Shown: positions 43,663 to 51,618 of the stretch, piece after piece | Layout of the letters: each line of letters starts with the position of its first letter | Numbering within the stretch: position 1 is the stretch's first letter | Source of the DNA: Dehalococcoidia bacterium | GTDB taxonomy: Bacteria; Chloroflexota; Dehalococcoidia; Tepidiformales; Tepidiformaceae | NCBI GenBank assembly: GCA_020432045.1 | Contig: JAGQHB010000031.1 | Coordinates: 1-59,977, forward strand | Direction of reading: 5' to 3' | Length of the DNA stretch: 59,977 bases | Position numbers and translations under genes: made by a program | The notes under the pieces: generated by a model | What the model was told of the DNA's origin: nothing | Seen by the model: only the letters and a program-made list of their open reading frames with translations | Database searches by the model: none

Positions 43663-44724
43663 TTAGTGCGCGGCTTCCGCTGACTGGTCCCGCACAACGA
43701 TCACGGACTTTCCGCTCGCCTGCCCCGCCTCCAACCGGCGAATTGCCTGTGCGGTATCTTCGAGGGGGAAGCGCTGGCCGATGGCCGGGACGACCTCGCC
43801 GGACGCGATCAGTTCCGCCAGCTTCTCGATCGACGAACGCTGCTCTTTGCTGATGAATGTGGTGAGGCGCTGCTTCACGAAGGGTGACAGCAGCTTCGCC
43901 CGGAGCTGGAGGCCGATCCCGCCCGTGAGGCGGTCGCCGCCCTCGCCACCGACGATGACGAGCGTGCCGCGTTCAGACAGCACACGCCGGAGGCGACCGA
44001 GGCTGTTGCGCCCGCCGGTATCGATGATCAGGTCGTAGCGGCTGTCGCCGGTAGCGAAGTCGTCGCGGGTGTAGTCGATGACGTGTTCTGCGCCGAGCGC
44101 GCGGACCATGTCGAGTTTCGCGGTACTGGCGACGCCGGTGACATGTGCGCCAAGCACCTTTGCGATCTGCACGGCAAAGGTGCCAACGCCTCCCGATGCA
44201 CCGATGACGAGCACGCTTTGCCCCGGCCGGAGCTTGCCGACATCCATCAGCGCCTGGAGTGCGGTAATGCCTGAGACAGTCGACACAGCCGCCTGTTCGA
44301 AGGTCGCCTGGCGCGGCTTGAGCACGAGCTTGTCCTGGCTCGCCGCCGCGTACTCGGCGTACGAGGCTCTTGCGATGCCGAAGACTTCATCGCCGACGGC
44401 GAAGCGGGTGACGGCGGAGCCGACTGCCGCGACCCGGCCGGCGACATCGAACCCGGGGTTGAGGCGGTTCGGCTTCGTGAGGCCAAAGCCCGCGAGTCGG
44501 ACCAGGTACGGCATGCCGGTCATCAGGTGCCACGTGCCCCGGTCCACGCCAGCGGCATGCACTTCGACCAGGACCTCGGTGTCGCTGATGGCAGGGCAGG
44601 CGACCGTCTGGAGCGAGAGCGTACCGGCAGATCCATAGGCCCGCTGGACAATGGCCCGCATGGTCGAATCCCGGGGCGAGTCGCCGGTGGAGGTGTGCGA
44701 AGGGCGTGAGGTTGCGGTGGTCAT
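43663..44724 (-). CDS. NAD(P)-dependent alcohol dehydrogenase, quinone reductase-like
   Basis: A 353-residue medium-chain dehydrogenase/reductase of the zinc-independent group. It has VLVEVHAAGVDRGTWHLMTG near residue 51, GFDVAGRVAAVGSAVTRF near 88, the Rossmann loop VLVIGASGGVGTFAVQIAKV near 172, and AEHVIDYTRDDF near 210. Structural-zinc Cys residues are absent. AAGGAG stands 5 nt before the ATG; an alternative start is MRAIVQRAYG at residue 23. It is divergent from a TetR gene with palindromic operators between, so TetR control is probable. Confidence 0.87.
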   Translation of the reverse strand: MTTATSRPSHTSTGDSPRDSTMRAIVQRAYGSAGTLSLQTVACPAISDTEVLVEVHAAGVDRGTWHLMTGMPYLVRLAGFGLTKPNRLNPGFDVAGRVAAVGSAVTRFAVGDEVFGIARASYAEYAAASQDKLVLKPRQATFEQAAVSTVSGITALQALMDVGKLRPGQSVLVIGASGGVGTFAVQIAKVLGAHVTGVASTAKLDMVRALGAEHVIDYTRDDFATGDSRYDLIIDTGGRNSLGRLRRVLSERGTLVIVGGEGGDRLTGGIGLQLRAKLLSPFVKQRLTTFISKEQRSSIEKLAELIASGEVVPAIGQRFPLEDTAQAIRRLEAGQASGKSVIVVRDQSAEAAH

Positions 44725-44768
44725 GGGTGCTCCTTGTGGTGTCGGGGCCGATGCGCCGGGAGGTCTCT

Positions 44769-44819
44769 CGTACTAAGTACGCCTGATGTGGACGTACAGT
44801 AATCGTACTTAGTACGATT
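44769..44819. promoter_or_regulatory. Paired TetR operator palindromes
   Basis: CGTACTAAGTACG (44769-44781) and CGTACTTAGTACG (44804-44816, extended as AATCGTACT-T-AGTACGATT over 44801-44819) are near-identical palindromes, with a GACGTAC half-site between at 44791-44797. They lie between the divergent dehydrogenase and TetR genes. Confidence 0.85.
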
Positions 44820-44847
44820 GTCAAAACCAGACCAGTCAAGAGGCCGC

Positions 44848-45546
44848 ATGACAGCCATTCCTGAAACCACAGGCGAACCGGGGGGCGTCGCCAACCGCCC
44901 GGCCCTCACGCGAGACCGCATCATTCAACGCGCCGTGGCACTCGCCGACGTGATCGGCGTCGACGCGCTTACGATCCGGAAGCTGGCGGTGGCGCTCGAC
45001 GTGAAGCCGATGTCCATTTACCACTACGTCCCCGGCAGGGAGGCGATCCTCGACGGCATGGTCGACGTGGTCTTCAGCGAGATAGACCTGCCGCCCGTCG
45101 GGGCCCACTGGAAGGCCGCAATACGCCAGCGCGCGACTTCTGCGCGCGCCGTGCTGTTGCGACACCGGTGGGCTGCACCGCTGATGGAATCGCGCACGTC
45201 CCCCGGCCCGGCAACGTTGCGGCACCACGACGCGGTGCTCGGCTGTTTCCGCACGGGTGGCTTCCCGGTCGAAATGACGGCCCACGCCTATGCGCTGCTG
45301 GACGCGTTCATCTACGGGTTCGCGCTGCAGGAGGCGAGCCTCCCGGCGACCACTGGCGAGGAGATGGCCAGCCTGGCGCAGGCAATGACCGAATCAATGC
45401 CCGCTGGCGACTATCCGAACCTGGAGGAGTTCACGCGCGAGCACGTGCTACAGCCGGGCTACGACTTCGGCCAGGAATTCGAGTTCGGGCTGGAGTTGAT
45501 TCTCGATGGGCTGGAGGCTGCTGCGGGGCAAGCAACAGGGCCGTAG
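44848..45546 (+). CDS. TetR-family transcriptional repressor
   Basis: A 232-residue repressor. The N-terminal HTH is [20 protein letters not shown] then [20 protein letters not shown] near residues 20-60. The C-terminal ligand domain resembles the TetR_C class of tetracycline-type repressors ([20 protein letters not shown], then [16 protein letters not shown]). ATG 44848 has AGAGG 5 nt upstream. It probably binds the paired palindromes at 44769-44819 and represses both itself and the divergent dehydrogenase. The ligand is unknown. Confidence 0.9.
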   Translation: MTAIPETTGEPGGVANRPALTRDRIIQRAVALADVIGVDALTIRKLAVALDVKPMSIYHYVPGREAILDGMVDVVFSEIDLPPVGAHWKAAIRQRATSARAVLLRHRWAAPLMESRTSPGPATLRHHDAVLGCFRTGGFPVEMTAHAYALLDAFIYGFALQEASLPATTGEEMASLAQAMTESMPAGDYPNLEEFTREHVLQPGYDFGQEFEFGLELILDGLEAAAGQATGP

Positions 45547-45554
45547 CCCTCTTG

Positions 45555-46499
45555 CTACGCCAGGCAGCGCAGAGGCTGGCCGCCGTTGTAGGCGACCATC
45601 TCATCGAACATCTGCATCATCGGCAGGTGAGCGCCGCGTTTGCCCCCGCGGAGTTCGAGATAGGCACGGTGCAGGTTCGGGACGATGCGCTCCGGGTCGG
45701 TCAGCTCGCCGAACTGCCCGAGGTCGAGGTCCCTGGCCAGCTCGGCCGGTTCGACGCCGGCATCGAACCCGCGTTTCGCCGTGTCGCGGACAAACTCCAG
45801 GTAGGCACGGACGCGGGCAATCACCTCGGGGCCACAGACGGCGCCGTGGCCGGGCACGATCACCTCCGGCTTCAGCGCCTCAATGCGGTCCAGCGCCTCC
45901 AGCGAACCGGCGAGTGAGCCAAACATCATGAACGGCGTGCCGCCATTGAACAGCACATCGCCGGCGAACAGCAGCTTGCGGTCCGGGATCCAGGCGACGA
46001 CATCATTGGTCGTGTGCGCGGGCCCGACGTATGAGAGTTCGATACGCAGGTCGTCGACGTAGGTGGTCAACTTATCCGCAAACGTGACCGTCGGCGGGGT
46101 GGGCGGGCAGTCGCCGAAGTCGGTGCCGGGAAAGCGCGGCGAGAAGCGCGGGAATTGGCCCGCGGTCACGATCTCGTGGCGGCAGAGTTCGTGGCCGATG
46201 ATCGTGGCGCCCGGTGCGAAAGCAAAGTTGCCGTTCGTGTGATCGGCGTGGTGATGCGTATTAAGAAGGGTAGTAACGGGGTTGCTGGTGATGGACGAGA
46301 CAGCGGTGCGCCAGGCGTTGCCCCGGGCCTCCGTACCCGTGGTGTCGATCAGCGTGGCCGTGCGCGAACCAACGATGCAGCCCGCATTGTTGAGAAACCA
46401 TGACCCGTCGAGCTGGATGTAGGCGAAGATACCGGGACTGACCTCTTCGATACTGGGGGCCGGGATACCGGCGCCGTGAGGCACATGCTGGCTGGACAT
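45555..46499 (-). CDS. MBL-fold hydrolase
   Basis: A 314-residue metallo-beta-lactamase-fold hydrolase. The metal motif LLNTHHHADHTNGN is near residues 78-91, then YVGPAHTTNDVVAW near 157, FAGDVLFNGGTPFM near 175 and VIVPGHGAVCGPEV near 213. The layout resembles SoxH- or quinoprotein-relay-like MBL hydrolases. GGAGG stands 8 nt before ATG 46499. The substrate is unknown. It faces the TetR gene convergently, 8 nt apart. Confidence 0.88.
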   Translation of the reverse strand: MSSQHVPHGAGIPAPSIEEVSPGIFAYIQLDGSWFLNNAGCIVGSRTATLIDTTGTEARGNAWRTAVSSITSNPVTTLLNTHHHADHTNGNFAFAPGATIIGHELCRHEIVTAGQFPRFSPRFPGTDFGDCPPTPPTVTFADKLTTYVDDLRIELSYVGPAHTTNDVVAWIPDRKLLFAGDVLFNGGTPFMMFGSLAGSLEALDRIEALKPEVIVPGHGAVCGPEVIARVRAYLEFVRDTAKRGFDAGVEPAELARDLDLGQFGELTDPERIVPNLHRAYLELRGGKRGAHLPMMQMFDEMVAYNGGQPLRCLA

Positions 46500-46566
46500 G
46501 GGCGGTTCCTCCTCGTTGCGCGCGCAGTCAACACGAATGCGCGCCGGAACGCAAAGGGCCTGACCG

Positions 46567-47139
46567 CTACCGCCCCGTGGCTGCGAGCGCGATCCCGGCC
46601 GACCAGCCCGGCGCCCGCCCACCCGGCGGGATGGCCACCTTCGAAAGGTCGATGCCCGCGCTCCGGAGAAGCCAGGAGATCACTGAGTCCGAGGTCCACA
46701 TCTCCTTCGTGCCGCGCACGCGGCGGCCCCAGACATGCGGCGGCGTAGACGGAGCGAGCGCGACGATCCTACGGACCGCGTCGCAGTCGCCGGTCAGATG
46801 GATGGGTTCGCCCTCGGCCCATTCCTCGTCCGGGAGTGTTTCGCCCGGCACGCGACGCAGCTGATAGCGGAAGAGCCGAATCCGGTCCGCGCCTCTGATG
46901 CCAACCGGGCCTGTTGCGAGCGGCGGCAGCGGCCCGCCGACGAATGCTGGCGTCAGTTCCAGCGTGAACGCGCCCTCCCCGGCGAGCGAGAGCTTGAGCG
47001 CCGAATGAAAGAGCCGAGCGCGTGGACGGTGAGCACGTGCCGCCTCGATCGACTCCCAGAAGCGGAGGCTCGCCTGCTGGAACCCGGACGTGCCGGCGCC
47101 GACGGGCATCCAGTAGAGGTCAGCGGAGCATTCCGTCAC
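46567..47139 (-). CDS. Conserved protein coupled to an alpha/beta-hydrolase-LuxR gene
   Basis: A 190-residue protein beginning VTECSADLYWMPVGAGTSGF, with LFHSALKLSLAGEGAFTLEL near residue 43 and RIRLFRYQLRRVPGETLPDE near 85. This LYW-PxGAG family is, to my recollection, conserved in actinobacteria and relatives with no known function. The late WTSDSVISWLLRSAGI may be a helical substrate or ligand region. GTG 47139 overlaps the stop of the upstream LuxR fusion as GTGA, so translation is coupled and a joint role is likely. A longer frame to 47352 would overlap the coding part of that gene. Confidence 0.6.
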   Translation of the reverse strand: MTECSADLYWMPVGAGTSGFQQASLRFWESIEAARAHRPRARLFHSALKLSLAGEGAFTLELTPAFVGGPLPPLATGPVGIRGADRIRLFRYQLRRVPGETLPDEEWAEGEPIHLTGDCDAVRRIVALAPSTPPHVWGRRVRGTKEMWTSDSVISWLLRSAGIDLSKVAIPPGGRAPGWSAGIALAATGR

Positions 47140-48167
47140 GTGAGGCCGTTTTCGCGACCGGTGTTTACAGCGGCTATGCGAGTGCGGACACCGAGCTTCG
47201 AGTAGATGTTCGAGAGGTGATGCTCCACCGTTCGCCGGCTCAACACAAGCGCTTCGGCGATCTCCGCGTTCGAGCAGCCATCTTCCAGCAACCGGAGGAC
47301 TTGGGACTCCCGTTTCGTTAGCAGCCCGGAAGCTACCCGGCCCGGACGCCACGCACCCCGCGACGCGGGTTCGCCAAGGCGGGATCCCAGGTGTTCGTCC
47401 CAGTCATCGCAGTCGCGTCCGAGTTGATCGAGCGAGGCAAACGCGGGCTCGGAGATGCTGAGCCGCACGTCGGGCAAGAGAGAGGCCATGACGGCCGCAG
47501 GCGCGTAGTCGGTGATCTGATTGGCCCGGACAAACGCCGGCACGTGAATGCTGGGCAGCACGTCCGTGAGGTCCACACGGCGGTCGGCTTCGAGGTACGC
47601 CTCGAACGTCTCCATGGGCACTTCCCGCGCCCAGCGCGCAGCGAGACGGAGCGCCGCCACGGGATCCATTCCGAAGTAGTGGCGGAGCAATCCCAGGAGG
47701 TGTTCGACATAGTTCGCCTGCCACCCGTCCCGGTTGACGATGCCAAGCCAGGTGTCATCGATGTTCACAGCCCCGTTGACGATTTCGATGCTGCGATAGC
47801 GATGCGGATGGCGGGCTGCGTGCAGGCATCCCGCGAGACATCCGCGGGCCATGAATCGGCCGTCGACCGGCTCTCCGGCCGCGTCCGCGATTGCTTCGAG
47901 ATCGGCGATCAGGTCCTCGGCGGAGAGGGGACCGGGCTGCGAATCGGAATTTCCCGTGCAGCGCCATTCGAAGAAGACGACGGAACGGCCGCGCGCGAAA
48001 CGGTCGACCCCCTCCTGGGCCAGTGCTGGGATGGCCTCGCTCACCGAAAACGGCATAGCTCCGGGACTGTGAACGATGAGGAACGGCGGCGATGCACCGG
48101 CGTAGCGGCGGTACGCAATGCGCAATCCGTCGGATGTCACGGCGTACTGGATTGGCGGCGATTCCAT
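47136..48167 (-). CDS. Alpha/beta-hydrolase-LuxR fusion regulator, copy 1
   Basis: A 343-residue hybrid. Residues 1-260 follow the alpha/beta-hydrolase order: QYAVTSDGLRIAYRRYA, VVFFEWRCTGNSDSQ, FMARGCLAGCLHAARHPHRY, IHVPAFVRANQITDYAPAAV. The nucleophile elbow lacks GxSxG, and no His matches the catalytic His, so activity is doubtful. Residues 275-335 are a LuxR HTH (LLTKRESQVLRLLEDGCSNA, VLSRRTVEHHLSNIYSKLGV). It is the promoter-distal member of three tandem copies and is coupled to the next gene by GTGA. The function as ligand sensor is inferred. Confidence 0.8.
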   Translation of the reverse strand: MESPPIQYAVTSDGLRIAYRRYAGASPPFLIVHSPGAMPFSVSEAIPALAQEGVDRFARGRSVVFFEWRCTGNSDSQPGPLSAEDLIADLEAIADAAGEPVDGRFMARGCLAGCLHAARHPHRYRSIEIVNGAVNIDDTWLGIVNRDGWQANYVEHLLGLLRHYFGMDPVAALRLAARWAREVPMETFEAYLEADRRVDLTDVLPSIHVPAFVRANQITDYAPAAVMASLLPDVRLSISEPAFASLDQLGRDCDDWDEHLGSRLGEPASRGAWRPGRVASGLLTKRESQVLRLLEDGCSNAEIAEALVLSRRTVEHHLSNIYSKLGVRTRIAAVNTGRENGLT

Positions 48168-48176
48168 TTCAAAGCA

Positions 48177-48184
48177 AGTATGCC
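48177..48184 (-). promoter_or_regulatory. GGCATACT element, copy 1
   Basis: GGCATACT lies 9 nt before the ATG at 48167. Confidence 0.5.
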
Positions 48185-48212
48185 ACGGCGGTATAGCCGG
48201 AGGCGGAGAGGG

Positions 48213-49271
48213 CTATGTGAAGTGATCTGACTCGCTGCGGGAAACCAAGCCCGCGGCCCGCGCGGCGTTCACCGCAGCAACCCGGTTGTGCACGCCAAGC
48301 TTCGAATAGATGTTGCCGATGTGGAACTCGATCGTGCGCGTGCTGAGGGTGAGCGCTTCCGCGATTTGAGCGTTCGAGGAGCCGGCGACGAGCAACTTGA
48401 GGACTTCCCGCTCGCGTGGCGTGAGGCCCGTTGCACGGTGGCGCTTGGCCGCACGTGGGCTGCCAGACGGCGGATCGCCAAGGCGCGATCCCATGTGCAC
48501 ATCCCAGTCATCGCGGGCGCGGTCGAGTTGATCGAGCGAGGCGATCGCGGGCTCCGAGATATGGAGCCGCGCATCAGGCAGCAGCGAGGCCATGACGGCG
48601 GCGGGTGTGTAGTCGGCGAGATCGTAGGCGCTGACCAACGCAGGGACGTGGATGCGCGGCAGCACGTCGGTAAGGTCGACTGCGTTGTCAGCTTCGAGGT
48701 ACGCCGCGAACGTCTCCATGGGCATTTCCCGCGCCCAGCGCGTTGCGAGCCGCAGCGCTTCCGCCGGTTCGAGGCCGAAGTAGTGACGGAGCGTTCCGAT
48801 GCGGTGATCGACGTCGCTCCCCTGCCAGCCGTCCCGGTTGAGCATACCCAGCCAACTTTCGCTCATCCTCAGGGCGCCGTTGACGAGTTCGATGCTTCGA
48901 TAGCGATGCGGATAGCGGGCAGCGTGCAGGCACCCGGCGAGGCAGCCTCGCCCCAAGAACCGGCCGTCGACCGGCTCTCTGACTGCGCCCGTGACTGCCT
49001 CAAGGTCGGCGACCAGATCACCAGCCGACAGTGCGCCGGCGGACGGGTCAGATTTCCCAGTCCCGCGCCACTCGAAGAAGACGACGGACCTGCCGCGGCC
49101 GAATCGATTCACACCCTTGTGCGATAGCGCAGGGATCGCTCGGCTCAGCGCGAAAGGAATCGCGCCGGGGCTGCCGACGATTAGAAACGGCGGCGACGCC
49201 CCGGCGTACCGGTAGTGGGCGATGCGCAGACCATCGGATGTCACGGCGTACTGTACCGGCGGGATCTCCAT
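48213..49271 (-). CDS. Alpha/beta-hydrolase-LuxR fusion regulator, copy 2
   Basis: A 352-residue paralogue close to copy 1 throughout (QYAVTSDGLRIAHYRYAGAS, VVFFEWRGTGKSD, GRGCLAGCLHAARYPHRYRS, YTPAAVMASLLPDARL). The elbow at residues 107-113 is GRGCLAG; no histidine is found at the usual catalytic place near residue 240 (ISEPAIASLDQ). The LuxR HTH is at about 282-340 ([40 protein letters not shown]). A short tail ends SESDHFT. It starts at ATG 49271, just downstream of GGCATACT, and stops 45 nt before copy 1. Confidence 0.82.
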   Translation of the reverse strand: MEIPPVQYAVTSDGLRIAHYRYAGASPPFLIVGSPGAIPFALSRAIPALSHKGVNRFGRGRSVVFFEWRGTGKSDPSAGALSAGDLVADLEAVTGAVREPVDGRFLGRGCLAGCLHAARYPHRYRSIELVNGALRMSESWLGMLNRDGWQGSDVDHRIGTLRHYFGLEPAEALRLATRWAREMPMETFAAYLEADNAVDLTDVLPRIHVPALVSAYDLADYTPAAVMASLLPDARLHISEPAIASLDQLDRARDDWDVHMGSRLGDPPSGSPRAAKRHRATGLTPREREVLKLLVAGSSNAQIAEALTLSTRTIEFHIGNIYSKLGVHNRVAAVNAARAAGLVSRSESDHFT

Positions 49272-49279
49272 GGTTTTCG

Positions 49280-49287
49280 AGTATGCC
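49280..49287 (-). promoter_or_regulatory. GGCATACT element, copy 2
   Basis: GGCATACT lies 8 nt before the ATG at 49271. Confidence 0.5.
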
Positions 49288-49339
49288 AGAAACACCTTCG
49301 AGCGATGCCCCGAACACTTCCGCGCGAGAAACGCTCCCG

Positions 49340-50374
49340 CTATGCGAGCCCGAGTTCGCGGGCGGCATTCACGGCAGCAACGCGGCTGTGGACGCCAAGC
49401 TTCGAATAGATGTTGGCGAGGTGGTACTCAACGGTCCTGGGGCTCAGTGTCATGGCGGCTGCAATTTCAGCATTCGAGGCCCCCGATGCGAGGGCCACGA
49501 GAGTTTCTCGTTCGCGAGCCGTCAGGGCGAAGCCGCGCCGCGTTGTCTCCGAATTCGGAATAGGTTGCGAGGGCAGATCACCAAGCCTCGCCCCGAGCAG
49601 GCGGTCCCATTCCTCGCGATCGGTGTCGCCGGATTCCGGGCCCGAAGCCCGCGGTTCGCGCAATGAGAGCACCGAGTCCGGCAGGAGCGCTGCCATGAGC
49701 GCCGCCGGTTCGTAGTCGCTGGGATTCAAGGCCATGACAAGCGCGGGAAGCGTGATCAACGGCAAGACCGTCGTCAGGTCGACGCCACGATCGGCCTCAA
49801 GGTACGCAGACCTCACATGGGCCGGGACGCCCTGCTCCCAGTGCGCCGCGAGCCGCATGGCCTCAGCGGCCGAGACATCGAAATAGCTGCGGGCGAGGCT
49901 TCGCAGGTGTTCGCGGTAGTTTCGCTCCCACCCGGGCCTGCTGTGCAACCCTTGCCAATTCTCGCCCGCTCGAATGGCGCCCCCTGTGATCTGGATGCTG
50001 CGGTAGCGTGCCTGGTTGCGCACGGCGTGGAGGCATCCCGCCAGGCTTGCTCTCCCGACGAAATTCGCGTCGACCGGCTCGCCGATAGCGCTCGCCACTG
50101 CGTCAATGTCGGCGACAAGGTCGTGGAGGGACATTTGCCCGGCGATCGGATCCGAGCCACCTGTGCCGCGCCAGTCGAAATAGACGCCGGCGCGGCCCCG
50201 CAGGAACCGCGGCCACCTTCCGGCTCCGTATGCCGGCATCGTTGCCCGGAGTGACAGAGGCGGGACGCCAGGCGTGCTCACCGTGAGAAACGGCGGCGAT
50301 ACGCCCGGATAGTGGAGGTAGGCGATTCGCTGACCATCGCTGGTGGTCGCGTACCGGGTCGGAGGTGTCTCCAT
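49340..50374 (-). CDS. Alpha/beta-hydrolase-LuxR fusion regulator, copy 3
   Basis: A 344-residue paralogue, the most divergent of the three. Matching blocks are RYATTSDGQRIAYLHYPGVS, VYFDWRGTGGSDPIAGQ, FVGRASLAGCLHAVRNQARY and YEPAALMAALLPDSVL. Here the elbow is GRASLAG, so Ser stands where copies 1 and 2 have Cys. The His is again missing. The HTH near residues 280-340 is LTARERETLVALASGASNAE with LSPRTVEYHLANIYSKLGVH. The likely ATG is 50374. It is the first of the tandem array, 68 nt upstream of copy 2. Confidence 0.8.
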   Translation of the reverse strand: METPPTRYATTSDGQRIAYLHYPGVSPPFLTVSTPGVPPLSLRATMPAYGAGRWPRFLRGRAGVYFDWRGTGGSDPIAGQMSLHDLVADIDAVASAIGEPVDANFVGRASLAGCLHAVRNQARYRSIQITGGAIRAGENWQGLHSRPGWERNYREHLRSLARSYFDVSAAEAMRLAAHWEQGVPAHVRSAYLEADRGVDLTTVLPLITLPALVMALNPSDYEPAALMAALLPDSVLSLREPRASGPESGDTDREEWDRLLGARLGDLPSQPIPNSETTRRGFALTARERETLVALASGASNAEIAAAMTLSPRTVEYHLANIYSKLGVHSRVAAVNAARELGLA

Positions 50375-50383
50375 GGTGTTGGG

Positions 50384-50391
50384 AGTATGCC
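50384..50391 (-). promoter_or_regulatory. GGCATACT element, copy 3
   Basis: GGCATACT lies 9 nt before the ATG at 50374. Confidence 0.5.
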
Positions 50392-50568
50392 ACATACGGA
50401 TGACGGGTGATGAGGCCTGTCTCTCATCCGGGCCGACACAACCAGGCCAACTCCCGGAGGTCGTAGCGAACGCGAACCAGGATCCCCGTAGTTTCCACAG
50501 TCTTTGCACCGGCGAGTCCAGTGGATCCCCGGATCCGATGTTCCGGCCCCGACTTCAAACTGGTCAGT

Positions 50569-51015
50569 ATGCGATACGGTCATGCCTCCAGGAAACTCGT
50601 CGCTCGGCTCGGTCCACCCTTCGCCGAACGAGGACCCATCGTCGTCATCCTGGCGTTGCTTGCGGCGGGGACGGTGGCAATGGTCCGTTCGGCTCCCGCA
50701 GCCGAACTGCCATTGCCACCGGCAACAGCGGAAGCGGCACCCGCACCGGCAGATCCCACGGCACACGTTTCGGCCAGCGTGGCCAGGCAATCGCACATCA
50801 TTCTCATCGTCGCTTCCGAGGCTGACGCGGATGCCCTCCGAGTGAAACTCGCGGCCAGCGGCCTCGCTGGTGTGCGTAACAGCTTTGTGACCGTCGTGTG
50901 GCTTCCCGACGACGATGAAGAGAACCTGGTGTTTCGATCCATGCTTCTCGGCAACGAAGCCATGTGCCCGCGGACGTGCGGCCACGTGGCGCTGATCGAC
51001 TTGCGCGACCACTAG
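50569..51015 (+). CDS. Single-pass membrane protein, unknown function
   Basis: A 148-residue protein with a basic N-terminus, one hydrophobic segment at about residues 24-42 (IVVILALLAAGTVAMV), a Pro/Ala-rich linker, and a small domain with HIILIVASEADADALRVKLA and FVTVVWLPDDDEEN. This last part looks like an alternating strand-helix module. Two late Cys (CPRTCGH) may bind metal or pair. No family recognised, and no ribosome-binding site is evident. It is divergent from the hydrolase-LuxR array. Confidence 0.45.
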   Translation: MRYGHASRKLVARLGPPFAERGPIVVILALLAAGTVAMVRSAPAAELPLPPATAEAAPAPADPTAHVSASVARQSHIILIVASEADADALRVKLAASGLAGVRNSFVTVVWLPDDDEENLVFRSMLLGNEAMCPRTCGHVALIDLRDH

Positions 51016-51192
51016 TCACGTACCGGTTGGCAATTGAGCACCAGACGGCTCCTCGCGCGATTGAATGTTTCGCCTATGAAGCATAGGCTCACGGCGGCCG
51101 TCGCCTGACGGTTGACCACCTACTTATGGGTAGCGCCGCGCTCCGGTTCTTCTGGACTGGCATGACGGTTGCGCCGACGCCGGAGACAAGGA

Positions 51193-51615
51193 ATGGCTGA
51201 GTACAACAAACCAATCCCGCAGCCAGACCCCCATTCCCAGCCGTTCTGGGACGGGGCGAAGGAGGGGAAGCTGATGCTCCCCCGCTGCACGACCTGCAAC
51301 CGGGTGCACTGGTACCCACGGTTGATCTGCCCGTTCTGCCACTCGCGCGATATCGAGTGGATCCAGGGTAGCGGCGAAGGGCGCATCCACACGTTCGCCG
51401 TCCAGCACCGCGCCTTTGGCGGCTGGGCCGATGAAACACCGTTTGTGACGGCCTACATCGACCTCAACGAGGGCGACCGGATGATGACCGTGCTGCGCGG
51501 GGTGGACCCGAACAAGCCGGAGACGATCAAGTGCGGGGCCAAGGTCCGCATCGAATTCGAGAAAGTCAGCGACGATGTGAGCATCTCGTTCTGGCGCGTG
51601 GTTGAGGGGGGTTAA
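51193..51615 (+). CDS. DUF35 zinc-ribbon/OB-fold protein
   Basis: A 140-residue DUF35 protein: a rubredoxin-like zinc ribbon (LPRCTTCNRVHWYPRLICPF with CHS following) at about residues 29-52, then an OB fold (GRIHTFAVQHRAF, FVTAYIDLNEGDRMMTVLRG). These proteins bind acyl-CoA and act as partner subunits of SCP2-type thiolases. The thiolase gene starts 3 nt after its stop, which fits that role. GGAG lies 7 nt before the ATG. Confidence 0.92.
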   Translation: MAEYNKPIPQPDPHSQPFWDGAKEGKLMLPRCTTCNRVHWYPRLICPFCHSRDIEWIQGSGEGRIHTFAVQHRAFGGWADETPFVTAYIDLNEGDRMMTVLRGVDPNKPETIKCGAKVRIEFEKVSDDVSISFWRVVEGG

Positions 51616-51618
51616 GCA

